NCBI RefSeq assembly: GCF_000004825.1
Contig: NW_008805068.1
Span: 1,674,001 to 1,738,000 of the forward strand
DNA from: Heterostelium album PN500
Taxonomy: Eukaryota > Evosea > Eumycetozoa > Acytosteliales > Acytosteliaceae
DNA length: 64,000 nt
Direction: 5' to 3'
Made by a program: the position numbers and the translations under genes. Below the pieces are notes generated by a model that did no database searches, was not told the DNA's origin, and was given only the letters and a program-made list of their open reading frames with translations. Positions within the stretch are counted from its first letter, which is position 1, and every line of letters starts with the position of its first letter. Of this stretch, positions 1-10,206 are shown piece by piece.

Positions 1-1316
1 AGTAAGGTGATTTCTCCTGATGCCGATGCCGATGTCGACTCGGCGAATGGGTACATTCTGGTGGTCGATGCCAATGACTCCAACCACGATTCCAAGAAGC
101 TGTCGCTGATGTCCAGAGAACCAGACATAATTTCACCAGAGATCTGTTCGTTGTGGTAGATATGTGAGATCAGTGCTTTGGCAACGATCTTGATGTTACG
201 CTTCAATGTAGCGAGTTCGGCAGTCGAGTCGTAGATATTGGCGCGACTCGAGCTGAGTGGACTGGATTTCTGTGAGATTGTGACTGCTGGGATTTTCTTA
301 CGCGAGAAAACTTCGTGCTCCCAGAAAATAGTTGGATTGGAAATATTGATTTTCTTTTGTGTGACTTCCAGTTTCGAGTCGAAAGACTGTGCCGCGCTGG
401 TAAACTCGCTGTAAAGTTGACGGGTAGAGGCGTCCTTGGGTGGACGCGAAACATGCAAGAAAAGATCTTCGACTGGCTCACCAATCGAGTCGAGACACAA
501 CACGAATTCGATGGATTCCGTTACGATCATCGGTTGTTGATCCAACCATTTTCTGGTGCCTTCGAAATTCAGTGAACTGCCACCACTGAGCAAGAACAGA
601 ATATTGTGATTACCTTGATTCTTCACGTTGGCATAGAGACGCGAGAAAAGACGTGACAACTCGAGGAGTGCGACGACACCGGTGGCCGGTTCGTTTCCGG
701 TGGCACCGCGCAAGCCCGGAACCACACCGAACGAATCGTAGTGTGCAACAACCAAGATGGTTGGAGAGACGTAGGATTCGGCTGGTGTTTGTCCACGAAG
801 AATACCGTCGATGTTGGCAATGGGTGGAACTGGCATCGGTGTCGGCGAAGCACCGCTTACGATCAAGCGATAGTCGCTGTCCAAGTAGGAACGATCGAAT
901 TCCTCACTCTTTACAAAGTAGAGTGGAACGTTGATGTCGATGGCGCCAAGCTGTTGCAAGTCACCCAGTGATTTGAGATCACGGTGTTTACCGGCGGCCA
1001 ACAACACAACGATACCGGCAACATCAGCTTCCAACAGCTGTCTAAGCAGAGTCAAGTTGAAATCGCTATCATCAATGACAACCGTTGACTTTGCATAGGC
1101 GTCCAATGCCAACTGTGCTCTGTATGCCATCGATGGTGCATTCAAAATCGATCTTACTGGACCAAGTTTTGAATATCCACTTTCGGAATTGGTTGGTTGA
1201 TCGAATTGTAACATTCTATATGCATCGAATTGTTTTGCTTCAGCAATCATCATCATCATCACGATGACAGCCACCAACATCTTGGTTACAACCATCATTC
1301 TATTTGATCTAAACAT
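1..1316 (-). CDS. ncln: Nicalin (ER translocon BOS-complex subunit), 3' end cut by window edge
   Basis: An open frame of about 438 codons runs from an ATG at 1316 through the left edge without a visible intron. It begins with a hydrophobic Met/Val-rich signal segment (residues about 8-25). The motif ILVVAHYDSFGVVPGL, followed by a LLELSRLFSRLY helix and NILFLLSGGSSLNFEGTRKWL, is the hallmark of nicalin, a catalytically dead M28/nicastrin-like protein of the ER membrane. In animals nicalin works with TMEM147 and NOMO in multipass protein insertion. Family members are about 560 residues, so about 100-120 residues including the C-terminal membrane anchor should lie beyond the window. Several ATGs cluster at the start (1316, 1298, 1295); the first keeps a better N-region. 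It is divergent from PIG-P with 363 bp between. The family call is firm; activity is not expected. Confidence 0.9.
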   Translation of the reverse strand, partial: MFRSNRMMVVTKMLVAVIVMMMMIAEAKQFDAYRMLQFDQPTNSESGYSKLGPVRSILNAPSMAYRAQLALDAYAKSTVVIDDSDFNLTLLRQLLEADVAGIVVLLAAGKHRDLKSLGDLQQLGAIDINVPLYFVKSEEFDRSYLDSDYRLIVSGASPTPMPVPPIANIDGILRGQTPAESYVSPTILVVAHYDSFGVVPGLRGATGNEPATGVVALLELSRLFSRLYANVKNQGNHNILFLLSGGSSLNFEGTRKWLDQQPMIVTESIEFVLCLDSIGEPVEDLFLHVSRPPKDASTRQLYSEFTSAAQSFDSKLEVTQKKINISNPTIFWEHEVFSRKKIPAVTISQKSSPLSSSRANIYDSTAELATLKRNIKIVAKALISHIYHNEQISGEIMSGSLDISDSFLESWLESLASTTRMYPFAESTSASASGEITL

Positions 1317-1679
1317 CGCTACTACTACTACTCTCTAATTTCTAATCTTAATATATATTTATATATTAAAAAAGAAATTGATCAAATTAATTAAGTCTCT
1401 TTTTAAATCGGTTAAAATTAAAAAGTGTTTGAAAATGAAAAGGGCTTGTTTGTTCAACAACAATGCTTTTTTTGAAAAATTCATAAAAATTGTAACGTTT
1501 TTTTTGATTGTGTTGTTAACACACCCCAATAATAAAAATTAGAAAGACATATATATATTATTTATAATTATTTTATCTAATCTGTTATTAAAATTGATTT
1601 TTATTTATTTTTATAGATATATATTTTAATTAATTATATTGTTGTCAAACTATTTATTTAAAAATATCTTTATATTTAA
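1317..1679. promoter_or_regulatory. Divergent intergenic region between nicalin and PIG-P
   Basis: This A+T-rich gap of 363 bp must hold the promoters of both flanking genes. Homopolymer T/A runs and TATATA stretches (about 1550-1670) are present. I see no RNA gene or extra exon. Confidence 0.5.
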
Positions 1680-3122
1680 ATGATGAATCATAGGTATGGA
1701 CATGTTAGAAAATCATCTTTGCAGCATACTATTGGTGGTGGGAGTGGTACACCACCCAATATCAATTTGAGTGGTGCAAACAGCAGAGTTTCACCTATTT
1801 TAGTTGGTGTTTCTAGTGGTAGTTTGATACCTTCTCTCAATTTAAATCCTGGAAATAGTAATACACAACAACAACAACATTTACAATATCAACAACAAAT
1901 ATCACCTATTGGTTCACCTTTATTAGGACATCAACAGTTATCTTTACAACAACAACAACAGCAACAGCAACAGCATTCAACATTCTCTCTTGTTTCGTCT
2001 GGTAGTTCACTACCTACATCATCTTCTTACTCCTCAATGTCAACTTCAACAACTACACCAATATCCGATGTTACTACTAATAATAGTAATAATAATAATA
2101 ACTCGGTATCTTCGCAACAACAAAACAAACCACCTTTACAACAACAACAACAGCAACAGCAACAACTACAACAAACAACACCTAAAACAAAAGGTGCGAA
2201 TACAGAGGTATATGGTTTCGTCTACTGGATTACAACGTTCCTTGGTTATATTATCTATTTACTCTGGGCATTCGTACCGGAATATATGTTGTCTGATCTG
2301 GGTGTGCATTATTATCCAAGCAAATACTGGGCTATTGCCATTCCGATGTACTTGGTCATCTGTATATTATTTGGTTTCACCGTATATTTCTGTATCAATC
2401 TAATCATTACGAAACCATTCGATTCACTCAATACACTACGCGATGAATTCACCCAAACTGAATCAGAGGCAACTGGTCATGTCTATCTGCCACAATCGAT
2501 TCCACCACTCGAAGACATTCCCATTGACACTGTCAATCGTGTCTTGTATCAATCAAGACCAATGAGAATAAACAACACAACAACAACAACTACTACAACA
2601 ACTACAACCACAACTACATCGACATCGACATCTACAGCATCATCATCTTTATTAACATCCAATACAAATACACAAGGTAGTACAATAGTAGTTTCACCAA
2701 TAATTATAAGTAATAATAACAGTAATAATAATAGTTCAATTTATAATGGTAGTGGTGGTAGTTTAACAACATCTCTTTCGACACCTAATAATAATACACC
2801 TCTAAGTTTATCTAGTTCCACTATTAATACCAATGTGATTAGTAGTAGTAGCGGTAGCAATGGTACTACAGTGCCAAGACGTAGTAATCCACTGAGTACT
2901 TCTACACAATCAACATCGATACTTCTAGGTGGCGGTAACTCACCACCCATTTCATCATCGCCACGCTCTCATTATCTGCCATTGTTAAATCATTTCGCTT
3001 TGAACAGCAGTACCGGTAGCACTGGAAGTAGTAACAGTGGTCAGACAACTAACACCAGCAACACCAGCAGCGACACTTCAATCACAGATGATGACGAAAC
3101 AACCTCACCCAACATCTTTTAA
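1680..3122 (+). CDS. pigP: PIG-P, GPI-GlcNAc transferase subunit, with large low-complexity tails
   Basis: Single-exon 480-residue protein. Residues about 176-257 form a PIG-P domain: an aromatic first membrane helix (YGFVYWITTFLGYIIYLLWA), the FVPEYMLSDLG loop with a YYPSKYWAIAIP stretch, and a second helix, followed by a PFDSLNTLRDE motif as in human PIG-P. The subunit supports the PIG-A complex that adds GlcNAc to phosphatidylinositol at the ER, the first step of GPI-anchor synthesis. The usual protein is about 130-180 residues. Here a Q/S-rich N-tail (about 175 residues) and an S/T/N-rich C-tail (about 220 residues) flank the domain, typical dictyostelid simple-sequence growth. A shorter start just before the domain is not visible. 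Confidence 0.88.
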   Translation: MMNHRYGHVRKSSLQHTIGGGSGTPPNINLSGANSRVSPILVGVSSGSLIPSLNLNPGNSNTQQQQHLQYQQQISPIGSPLLGHQQLSLQQQQQQQQQHSTFSLVSSGSSLPTSSSYSSMSTSTTTPISDVTTNNSNNNNNSVSSQQQNKPPLQQQQQQQQQLQQTTPKTKGANTEVYGFVYWITTFLGYIIYLLWAFVPEYMLSDLGVHYYPSKYWAIAIPMYLVICILFGFTVYFCINLIITKPFDSLNTLRDEFTQTESEATGHVYLPQSIPPLEDIPIDTVNRVLYQSRPMRINNTTTTTTTTTTTTTTSTSTSTASSSLLTSNTNTQGSTIVVSPIIISNNNSNNNSSIYNGSGGSLTTSLSTPNNNTPLSLSSSTINTNVISSSSGSNGTTVPRRSNPLSTSTQSTSILLGGGNSPPISSSPRSHYLPLLNHFALNSSTGSTGSSNSGQTTNTSNTSSDTSITDDDETTSPNIF

Positions 3123-3778
3123 TAAAAAAATTTTTATTTTATTATTTTATCAAATAGACAGACCTTTCTTCTGTTTTGTTTTTTGTTTAACCTTAAAAAA
3201 TGAATATTGTAAAGACATGTCTTGTCTCATTCATTTGCAAAGATAGCAAAAGAAATCTCGATAAAGAAAAATGAGTAAAGAATATGAACACAAAAATAAA
3301 TGTGTTTGTTATTAAAGATGATGATGACGACTTAAGCACCAAATAGTATCTTTAAATCACAACCTCATCTCCACTACACTGTTTGACCATTAAGGTGATG
3401 GATACCATCTCAAACAGTGAAAGCACCCAAAACCAACCAAACCAGTTCAAAAAAAAAAAAAAAAAAACTTTGCAAAACCCACACAGATATTTTTCATTTG
3501 ATGATGTGTTAGGTCGTTAAAAAATAAAATGATATCATCGCACGAAACTAAAAGGGTTCAACATCACTAAAAACTAGTTAATAAAACGATCTAAAAAAAA
3601 CTATCTATTTTTTACAATAATAATATAAATATCTTTTAAATCTTTTATACAAAAAAACAAAAATCTCAAGACTTTAACTAGTTTTTTTTTTTTGTTGGTG
3701 TCCACTACTACACTTTCATTTGTAAATACTAATATTAAAACTCACTAGATAAAGATAATAAAACAGAATAACAAAAAG
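3123..3778. other. Intergenic gap with a candidate hairpin and a poly-A run
   Basis: No gene is visible. The gap holds the PIG-P 3' end, a strong inverted repeat with 10-nt outer arms at 3377-3386 and 3410-3419 plus an inner 5-bp arm, and an 18-nt poly-A run near 3450. The T/A-rich leader of the P2X gene follows. Confidence 0.5.
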
Positions 3779-5271
3779 ATGGCAATCGATTGGGATAATA
3801 TGTTGGTGTATAGCACCGTAAAAGTTGTAAAGATCAAAGATAGAAAACTTTCTATTTTGCATTTCCTCTTTTTGATTGCTATTTTCGTTTATATCATTAT
3901 CTATTCAGTCATCGTAAAGAAAGGTTACTTGGAGACTGAAGTACCAATCGGTAGTGTAAGAGCTACTCTTAGAGCTGTATGTTGTTCTTTCAGATAGATA
4001 AATACATATTGTTATATTAGCAATTTACTAAAAGATCTAAAATCTTTTTTTTTTTTTTTTTTGATATTTAGCCATCAAATTTCACATATCCCTTACCATA
4101 TTGTCAAGGACAACCAAATGCTGATCCATCGATCGGATTTTTACCATGTCAATATTGGGATGAGAACTTGGTTACCTATCCTTTGAATGACAAATCAGTT
4201 TCAATTTCAACAAGAGTTAGATCATCTGTTCAATCTGCAAACTGTTCATTTGCAAGCCCAAACTGTAGATACCAAGACGATCCAACCAAAGATGAAAACT
4301 TCTTTATTGGTGATATCGAAAGATATACTGTAATTTATCATTTTCATTCCATTTTGTTTATTTTATTTTGTCATCTAATAATTTATTTCTTTTACTCTAG
4401 ATTTATATAGATCATACAATGTATGCTTCAGGATCAAAGATTCAAAAGAATGCTAAATCTTTGAGTGGTAGAATTATTACAGCTGATGATAAATCTGAAA
4501 CTTTGGATGTATGTATTCAATCTTTATCTTTTTGTTGAAATAATAATTTGATTATTAATAATATTTAATTTAGGATGGAATTTCATCAGTTGGAATTGCT
4601 GGCAAACCAGATATCATTGAACTTGGAACTTTATTAAAGTTGGCTGACATTAACTTGGATGATCAATGTATGTTGGATAAAAGAAATTTTCAAAGTTACC
4701 ATTTTGCTAATTAATTGATTTTTTTGTTCTTGAAAATAATTATATAGCATTGATCGATAATTCCACTACTATTAGATACGACGGTATCAACATATTTTTA
4801 TTTATTACTTATTCAAATACATTCAGTTATAATTTGAACAAGTATCGTTATACCTATTCAGTCAGCAAGATCGAAAACACCGAATACACAGTTGCAGAGT
4901 CTGTCTATACAACCGATGTCGAAAATAGATACATTTTTAAACGTCATGGTATCAGAATTATATTTATTCAAGATGGAGATATCTCTACCTTCCAATTCCA
5001 AGCTTTATTGATTACAGTAAGTATTAAAAAAAAAACAAAGCTGTTTATTGTTAAAACCAACTTTTACTAATAAAACTGTTTTTTTATTTTATTTTATTAG
5101 TTGGTGTCTGGTCTAGGTCTTTTGGCAATTGCTACAACCATTACCGATCTTTTGGCTATTAAATTGATGCCACACAAGCAAACCTATTCCAACTTTAAAT
5201 ATCAAGAGACCGACAAGATTTCTAATGAGATCTCAATGAACAAACTAGAAACTCAGATTAATAATTTGTAA
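3779..5271 (+). CDS. P2X-type ATP-gated ion channel
   Basis: Six exons by splice signals and frame: 3779-3976, 4072-4329, 4401-4508, 4574-4667, 4748-5016 and 5101-5271, giving 365 residues, close to D. discoideum P2X (about 378). The N-terminus holds the YxTxK motif (YSTVK, residues 11-15), then TM1 (about 26-48). The ectodomain has ENFFIGDIERY, several Cys, and the typical RYDGINIFLFITYSNTFSYNLNKYRY region before TM2 (LVSGLGLLAIATTITDLLAI). The cytosolic tail has the YxxxK trafficking motif (YSNFK). P2X subunits form trimeric cation channels; in D. discoideum they sit on the contractile vacuole, an inference here. Which of the paralogues p2xA-E this matches cannot be told. It converges with the BRCT gene, 144 bp apart. 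Confidence 0.93.
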
Positions 5272-5415
5272 AAAGTTCGTTTTTAGTTCTTTTCACAAAC
5301 TATTAATTTTTCTAGATATATATATAATTTTTTTTTTAAAAGTGTTAGCAATCAAATCGTCTAAATTATAAATAAAAAGATTGTTTAATACAAACAAAAT
5401 ATCTTATGTAACATG

Positions 5416-6318
5416 TTACCAGAGTTCTTTTGATTGTCCTCTCGGTATTTTCTTAAAAAATGTTGTTGGTGGTGTAAGTTGAATTGTTGAAACATGTTGT
5501 TCTTCTTCTTCTTCCTCTTCCTCTTCCTCTTTATCTTGATTTACATCAATTGGTTGTTGGACAATGGTTGTGCTGGATGTAGTTTTCTTCATAAAATCCA
5601 AAGATGAAAACCTCGGTTTATAAAAATCTACAAATTCATCTTCTTTCTCCAAATTTTCATTCTCTTGACAGTAATTGCCATCTATTTCCATTCTTTTCTT
5701 TTTCAAATGACTGACCAATTGATATTCATCGATTTCATTCATTTTACTATAGTCTGCCAAGCCATATTGTCTTTTCTTTAGAACAGAGTTGTCAACTATA
5801 TTACTACTTTCACTTATCAGATATTTAGTAATATCACCACTGTTTGATGAAATAGATTGGAATAATTGAAAATCCTTTTCATTTAATCTAACCATTTGCC
5901 TGCAACTCTCTAATATCCAATTGGGATGAACATAGAATGGACGGTGAATCTTTTTTCTCAGGTTTGGTTTCTGTCGAGCGTGATGTTCCATGTGTTCAAC
6001 CTTGGTCAGTGATAGGGCAGTTCCAATGATATGTGTGCAAGAAGTCGATTTGTAGTGACTGTGAGTTCCACCGTGACTGAGTACCAATTTCTTCAAATGT
6101 ATGATCGATATCATATCGGTGTGTCCATCGAAATAGACACGCACCCCATTGAAAATATCGGATTGCAATCCCTCCTTAGCTTGTTCCTCATTGATCAACT
6201 GCTCACTGTATTGCACTCTTTGTCGAAACCAATGCATAGTCGACATCTTATCGAAAGGAATTGGCACATCCATATCCTTAATAGATTTCTTCTTTTCTTT
6301 TCCATCTTTTTTATTCAT
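5416..6318 (-). CDS. BRCT-domain protein resembling the REV1 N-terminus, no polymerase domain
   Basis: Encodes about 300 residues from an ATG at 6318 (MNKKDGKEKK); the frame stays open upstream to 6459 but only with non-ATG starts, so an upstream exon is possible. The sequence IFNGVRVYFDGHTD, then LKKLVLSHGGTHSHYKS-TSCTHIIGTALSLTKVEHM, then a region ending in FYVHPNWILESCRQM, is a BRCT fold matching REV1 (GGxHxxYxS-THIIxxxL; the Trp before ILES). The rest is acidic, with an E-run near the C-terminus. REV1 normally continues into a Y-family polymerase of about 900 residues, but here the stop lies only 144 bp from the convergent P2X gene, so no polymerase fits. It may be a split, truncated or regulatory derivative, or another REV1-like BRCT protein. 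Confidence 0.7.
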   Translation of the reverse strand: MNKKDGKEKKKSIKDMDVPIPFDKMSTMHWFRQRVQYSEQLINEEQAKEGLQSDIFNGVRVYFDGHTDMISIIHLKKLVLSHGGTHSHYKSTSCTHIIGTALSLTKVEHMEHHARQKPNLRKKIHRPFYVHPNWILESCRQMVRLNEKDFQLFQSISSNSGDITKYLISESSNIVDNSVLKKRQYGLADYSKMNEIDEYQLVSHLKKKRMEIDGNYCQENENLEKEDEFVDFYKPRFSSLDFMKKTTSSTTIVQQPIDVNQDKEEEEEEEEEEQHVSTIQLTPPTTFFKKIPRGQSKELW

Positions 6319-6526
6319 ACTATTTTGCAATAAAATATTATAATCAGATGATATAAATATCCAAAATTTATTTATTTTGGTTAAAACATCTAAAATAAGA
6401 ATTGGCAGATCTTCGAATTCCTGGAAATTGATGTTGTTAACAATATTTTTAACAAACACAACAATTTTTTTTTGTGGTGGATTGCTTAAAAAATAAAAAA
6501 ATCAAAAAAAATTATCCACCCAAAAA

Positions 6527-7620
6527 TTAATAGGAGTTTTTTTTTGATCTGATCAGATTCTTTATTTGTTCTCTGCCATCAGCCACAGATTTCTTTTTAT
6601 CTATTATTTTATTTTGTGATATCATATCAATAAAGAAGCATGTATATACACCACAGCTGACTCCATCAGTTTGTTTGACAAAGTTTTTCACCATTTCTTC
6701 ACCACTACAATTCCACACACTTTAGAAAAGTAAGAAAGTACCTACTTCTTAACATTGTCTTTAATAGTGTTGTAGCTTTCGTGATGCAAGCTACAATATA
6801 ATTTCAACATGTATTGTTTGTCTTCGTTGCTTGTCTTGTTCAACTACCAATATCCAATGATTGATTCCATCCTTATCACACAGTACAGATCCTTTCCGCG
6901 ACGCAATAGAAACAATAATAGGAATACATACATTCGATACATTCTTTATCTTCTCTTGTGTGTTTGGAGAGTATATCACCGTAGTCCTAATCTTCAGTGT
7001 TGCAGTATCTCTCTAGTTTAGCATAGGATCCAGAATGGAGGCTATAGGTTGTTACTTCTTGGGAAAAACAATGACATATTGGGAAACAAGGTCCACTATC
7101 CAATTAGATATCATCTGTGGGGAGTCCGATCTCAATGTGGCTATCTCTTTGTCTAGGGTATCATAGTTCGTTTCTGCATTTAGAATTGGTTGCACATCAC
7201 CATTATCGTCAACCAAAACAACGTCCTTCGTTTTGATATGAATAATGGGGTAGGTATCTTCGACTTCTTCTTTAAAAAAATTGGAACCTCTTTATTAATC
7301 TCCATACTAATAGTTTATCGTCTTCTTTTATCATGTAGTGATGCTTAAGTACAAATATGATATGTTTGCAGTAGTCACCAACGTAATACCTATTCGTCTT
7401 ATACGGTGAACAAGAGCAATATGCATATTGGCACCATTGGACTTTACAACATAATCTTTTTCTCCACCACTAACTGTCTTTGTCTGTGGTTGCCAAAGAT
7501 AGGACTATGTTAAATGTGATATTTAGTTTATTCTCTTTTGTTGGTTCGCTCTTATCTATTTCAACCTGTATGCCATCATCCCAGCAATCATTCTCAGACT
7601 TACACATTTGACAAATTATT
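6527..7620 (-). pseudogene. Decayed SWIM zinc-finger plus ULP1-type cysteine protease element
   Basis: Several non-contiguous minus-strand coding pieces lie in order. At about 7590-7500 there is a CxxC piece. At about 7380-7290 a SWIM-like piece (GDYCKHIIFVLKHHY) is seen. At about 7260-7060 there is a long uncharacterised open stretch. At 6979-6791 a piece contains the ULP1 histidine region (NHWILVVEQD). At 6718-6527 a piece contains the ULP1 active-site region (QTDGVSCGVYTCFFID). SWIM and ULP1 (peptidase C48) modules co-occur in some transposable elements, so this is most likely a fossil element, though a dead host gene is possible. It is broken in several places. No terminal repeats or target duplications could be recognised. 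Confidence 0.6.
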
Positions 7621-7753
7621 ACTTTATAATCAAATGAATGAATTTTTTTGAAGTGTGGTTAAACAATAAACAATCTATGACTAATTTTTTTTTTTTTTAA
7701 TTCCTCTTTTCCAACAAATAACAATTTATTTATACTATTTATATATACTCACC

Positions 7754-9060
7754 ATGTCCGAGCTCTTGAGGGCTCTCCAAATAATAAGAAAGTCAAAAAT
7801 CAGTGAAGATGATAAGAAAGCATCCAAAGTTGTCCTTGAAAAGGATAAAGATAAAGCAGCATTCATTATTGATGCAGAAGCCGATGGAGAAGATAATCTG
7901 AAATCCTACCTTGAAGGGATGATCAAACCTCCCACATCAACAGCTACCACATCATCAGGTATGTAGTAGTAATATCTTCATCACAATACACTATTACCCA
8001 TCAACCTAAATATCCTTCCGAACTCTCTAACTAACATATTACCTTCTATCACTTCTTTTTCTACCTTTTCATTCTCTTTTTTTCTTTTTATCTTTCACTC
8101 ACTCTCTCTGTCTCTCTCTCTCTCTTTATAGAAACAAAGATTCTTGCAAAGTTAGACGCATTGGAAATTAAGATTGACGCCAATCGCAAGGAAGTTGATG
8201 ACATCAAGCTTTCACTTATCCCCAAGAAGAAATCTGTTGCATTCTCTGATATGACCCAAGCCAAATGGGAGACCATAATTGATTTTACTGGTATCGACTT
8301 CAAGGAGGAAGTTATTCATGTGAGCCCCGACAAACTTCAACAAGAGGCAATACAACCATTCGTTTGGAATCCCAACCTGAATAAAGTAGATCAAATGGAG
8401 CCAGCTCTACAATGGCTTAAAACCAATTTTCCACTTCCTGCATCACTTGAGTATAAAGATGTCCACGACAGAAAGAATCTATTTTTTCTCTCAGAACACC
8501 TCTCGTTTCTTCCATTTGCACTGAAGGGTACACCAGACTTTGTAGTTGCTCCTCAAGGGATCAAACACTTTCTGACTCAGCTGTTCTTGGTCTTTGAAAT
8601 CAAAACCAATGAAACATATAGTGATCCCAAAAGCTCAATACAAGGTTGGTGCCAACTCCTTGCGGCCTCCATTCACACAAGGCAACAACCAGTCATTCAC
8701 ATTCTGACTGACCTGAACAATTGGCAGATATCTTGGTTTGCAGGTCCACTGGTGCTACGTTGTGCTATAACCGAAACAAATGTGGCCAAATACCTGATCA
8801 ACTACTTATTCTATCATACATACAATATCGATGCAGTTCGCTATAAATGGAAAGAAAAGATGTTTGGTTCCAATATCAAGAATATCTTGGCACCCATCAA
8901 ATTTACCCCCCCATCCACAACTCATTCTCATGATGTTGCTGATCTTGGCAGTCTTCTCGATCAACTGGAAGAGCAAGATAGTGATGAAGTCTTGATTAAC
9001 CATCACATCAGAAACTTCTCTAAATATTTTAGTTCTACAAGTCAATCATATATATCTTAG
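7754..9060 (+). CDS. Crinkler-type PD-(D/E)XK nuclease-like protein
   Basis: Two exons, 7754-7958 and 8132-9060 (intron 7959-8131, GT-AG with a CT-rich acceptor tract), give 377 residues. The N-terminal 110 residues are charged, helical and probably coiled (LAKLDALEIKIDANRKEVDD). The C-terminal domain carries the PD-(D/E)XK pattern: GTPDFVV, then a core strand FEIKT (E-x-K), then a helix with Q (IQGWCQLLAA), then LTDLNNWQISWF. This arrangement resembles the restriction-endonuclease domain of eukaryotic Crinkler (CRN) effectors. CRN proteins are often encoded in mobile or rapidly evolving loci and may act on nuclear DNA; this is inference. No CRN header domain is evident. Its neighbour is a decayed ULP1/SWIM element, so the region looks accessory. 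Whether it is active is unknown. Confidence 0.6.
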
Positions 9061-9326
9061 GCAATGTATGAAAAATTATCAATTTTTTTTTTTTAATCAA
9101 CTATTGGATGAAATAAATAAAATTATGTTTCGTTGTTTGTTTAATTAGTTTATTGAATGTCTGCCACTCCTTTTAATAATGATCTGTAGATTTTACCAGA
9201 ATTGGTAAGACCTACCTAAAAAGTAAAGCACACTTATTTGATCAACTTTATATTAAATAAATTAACCCATTTATACTTTTGACGTGATTTAACGAATTTA
9301 TATTTTTATTTTAATTTTATTTTTAG

Positions 9327-9439
9327 AACAAGCAATTCAAAACTGTTTAATTCCATTCAATGACAGATTGAAAAAATTAAAATTTGATGGTCAACCACTA
9401 AAATTTGCTTCTGTTTTTCCATGGAATTATACAACTTGA
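9327..9439 (+). pseudogene. Orphan coding scrap (about 36 codons)
   Basis: After a good acceptor (ATTTTTAG at 9319-9326) comes an open stretch reading EQAIQNCLIPFNDRLKKL and on to FPWNYTT and a stop. Its composition is protein-like compared with the surrounding A+T-rich DNA. I do not recognise it, and no upstream exon in frame is convincing; it may be a terminal exon of a dead gene. Confidence 0.25.
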
Positions 9440-9560
9440 TTCAACCATTCACTTTAAAATTGTTTATTCTCATTAATATATAAACCAATTCAATATTTTA
9501 ATTATAAAATCATCATCTTAATAAACATAGAGATAGAATAAAATGTAAATAATAGATATA

Positions 9561-9838
9561 AATTCTACAGATGCTGATACAGGTACTCAATATTGGTTGT
9601 GGTCGTCACAGGCAATTGGAACGTGTTGACATCCCTTCACACGATAATGGAGTATGAGTGGATGTACACCAAACCCATTTTATTGAGTAGCAAATCTTTA
9701 CAAAAAGTATTTGATCAAGATGGAAAAATAATTGGACAAATAGTTCCTTTTAATTCAAGATCAGAGCTTGTAAAAGTTCCAAACAAAGAATTCTATGAAA
9801 AAACATCAGGTGCTGTTGGAAGAATATTTATAAAGTAA
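9561..9838 (+). pseudogene. Orphan coding scrap ending at a stop at 9838
   Basis: An open frame ends with SLQKVFDQDGKIIGQIVPF and then VPNKEFYEKTSGAVGRIFIK. The base composition looks coding but there is no ATG at its head, and a second frame just upstream also looks coding (VLNIGCGRH). This suggests a damaged gene or mis-spliced exons. Function not recognised. Confidence 0.25.
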
Positions 9839-10206
9839 TAATATACCTTGTGAAACCCAAGAGATGCAAAGAAATCTGAAATACGAAAAAAATCATAATA
9901 TACTTCCTTCTCTATCATCACATTCATTATAGTATCTATAAAGATGACACCTCTTTCATGCACCAATCATATATAATTAGTTATTGATTCATGATTTCTT
10001 TTTTTGTTTGTTTTTGGGTAACTGCTTTTTTTTTTTTTTTTTGCCCACCATTTTAATTTTTTTGTTCTCAAAAAAAAATTATGTGAACTTCAGAGATTTT
10101 TTAAAAAAATTAAAAACTTTATAAATTTTATTTAATTTAACTTTTTGATTGAATTAATATTTTTATTTACTTTGTTTTATTTAATTTTAATTGTATATAA
10201 ATAAAA
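9839..10206. other. Intergenic region upstream of insulysin
   Basis: A+T-rich, with T-runs near 10026-10042; it holds the promoter and leader of the insulysin gene. Nothing else is seen. Confidence 0.5.

Noticed and set aside
203-484. Minus-strand open frame inside nicalin
   Set aside because: Out of frame with the nicalin protein and its composition is a shadow of it.
6482-6503. Sequence nearly identical to 14650-14670 (TGCTTAAAAAATAAAAAAAT), considered as an element end
   Set aside because: Pure A+T-rich word next to gene ends; more likely chance or a 3' end motif, with no flanking duplication seen.
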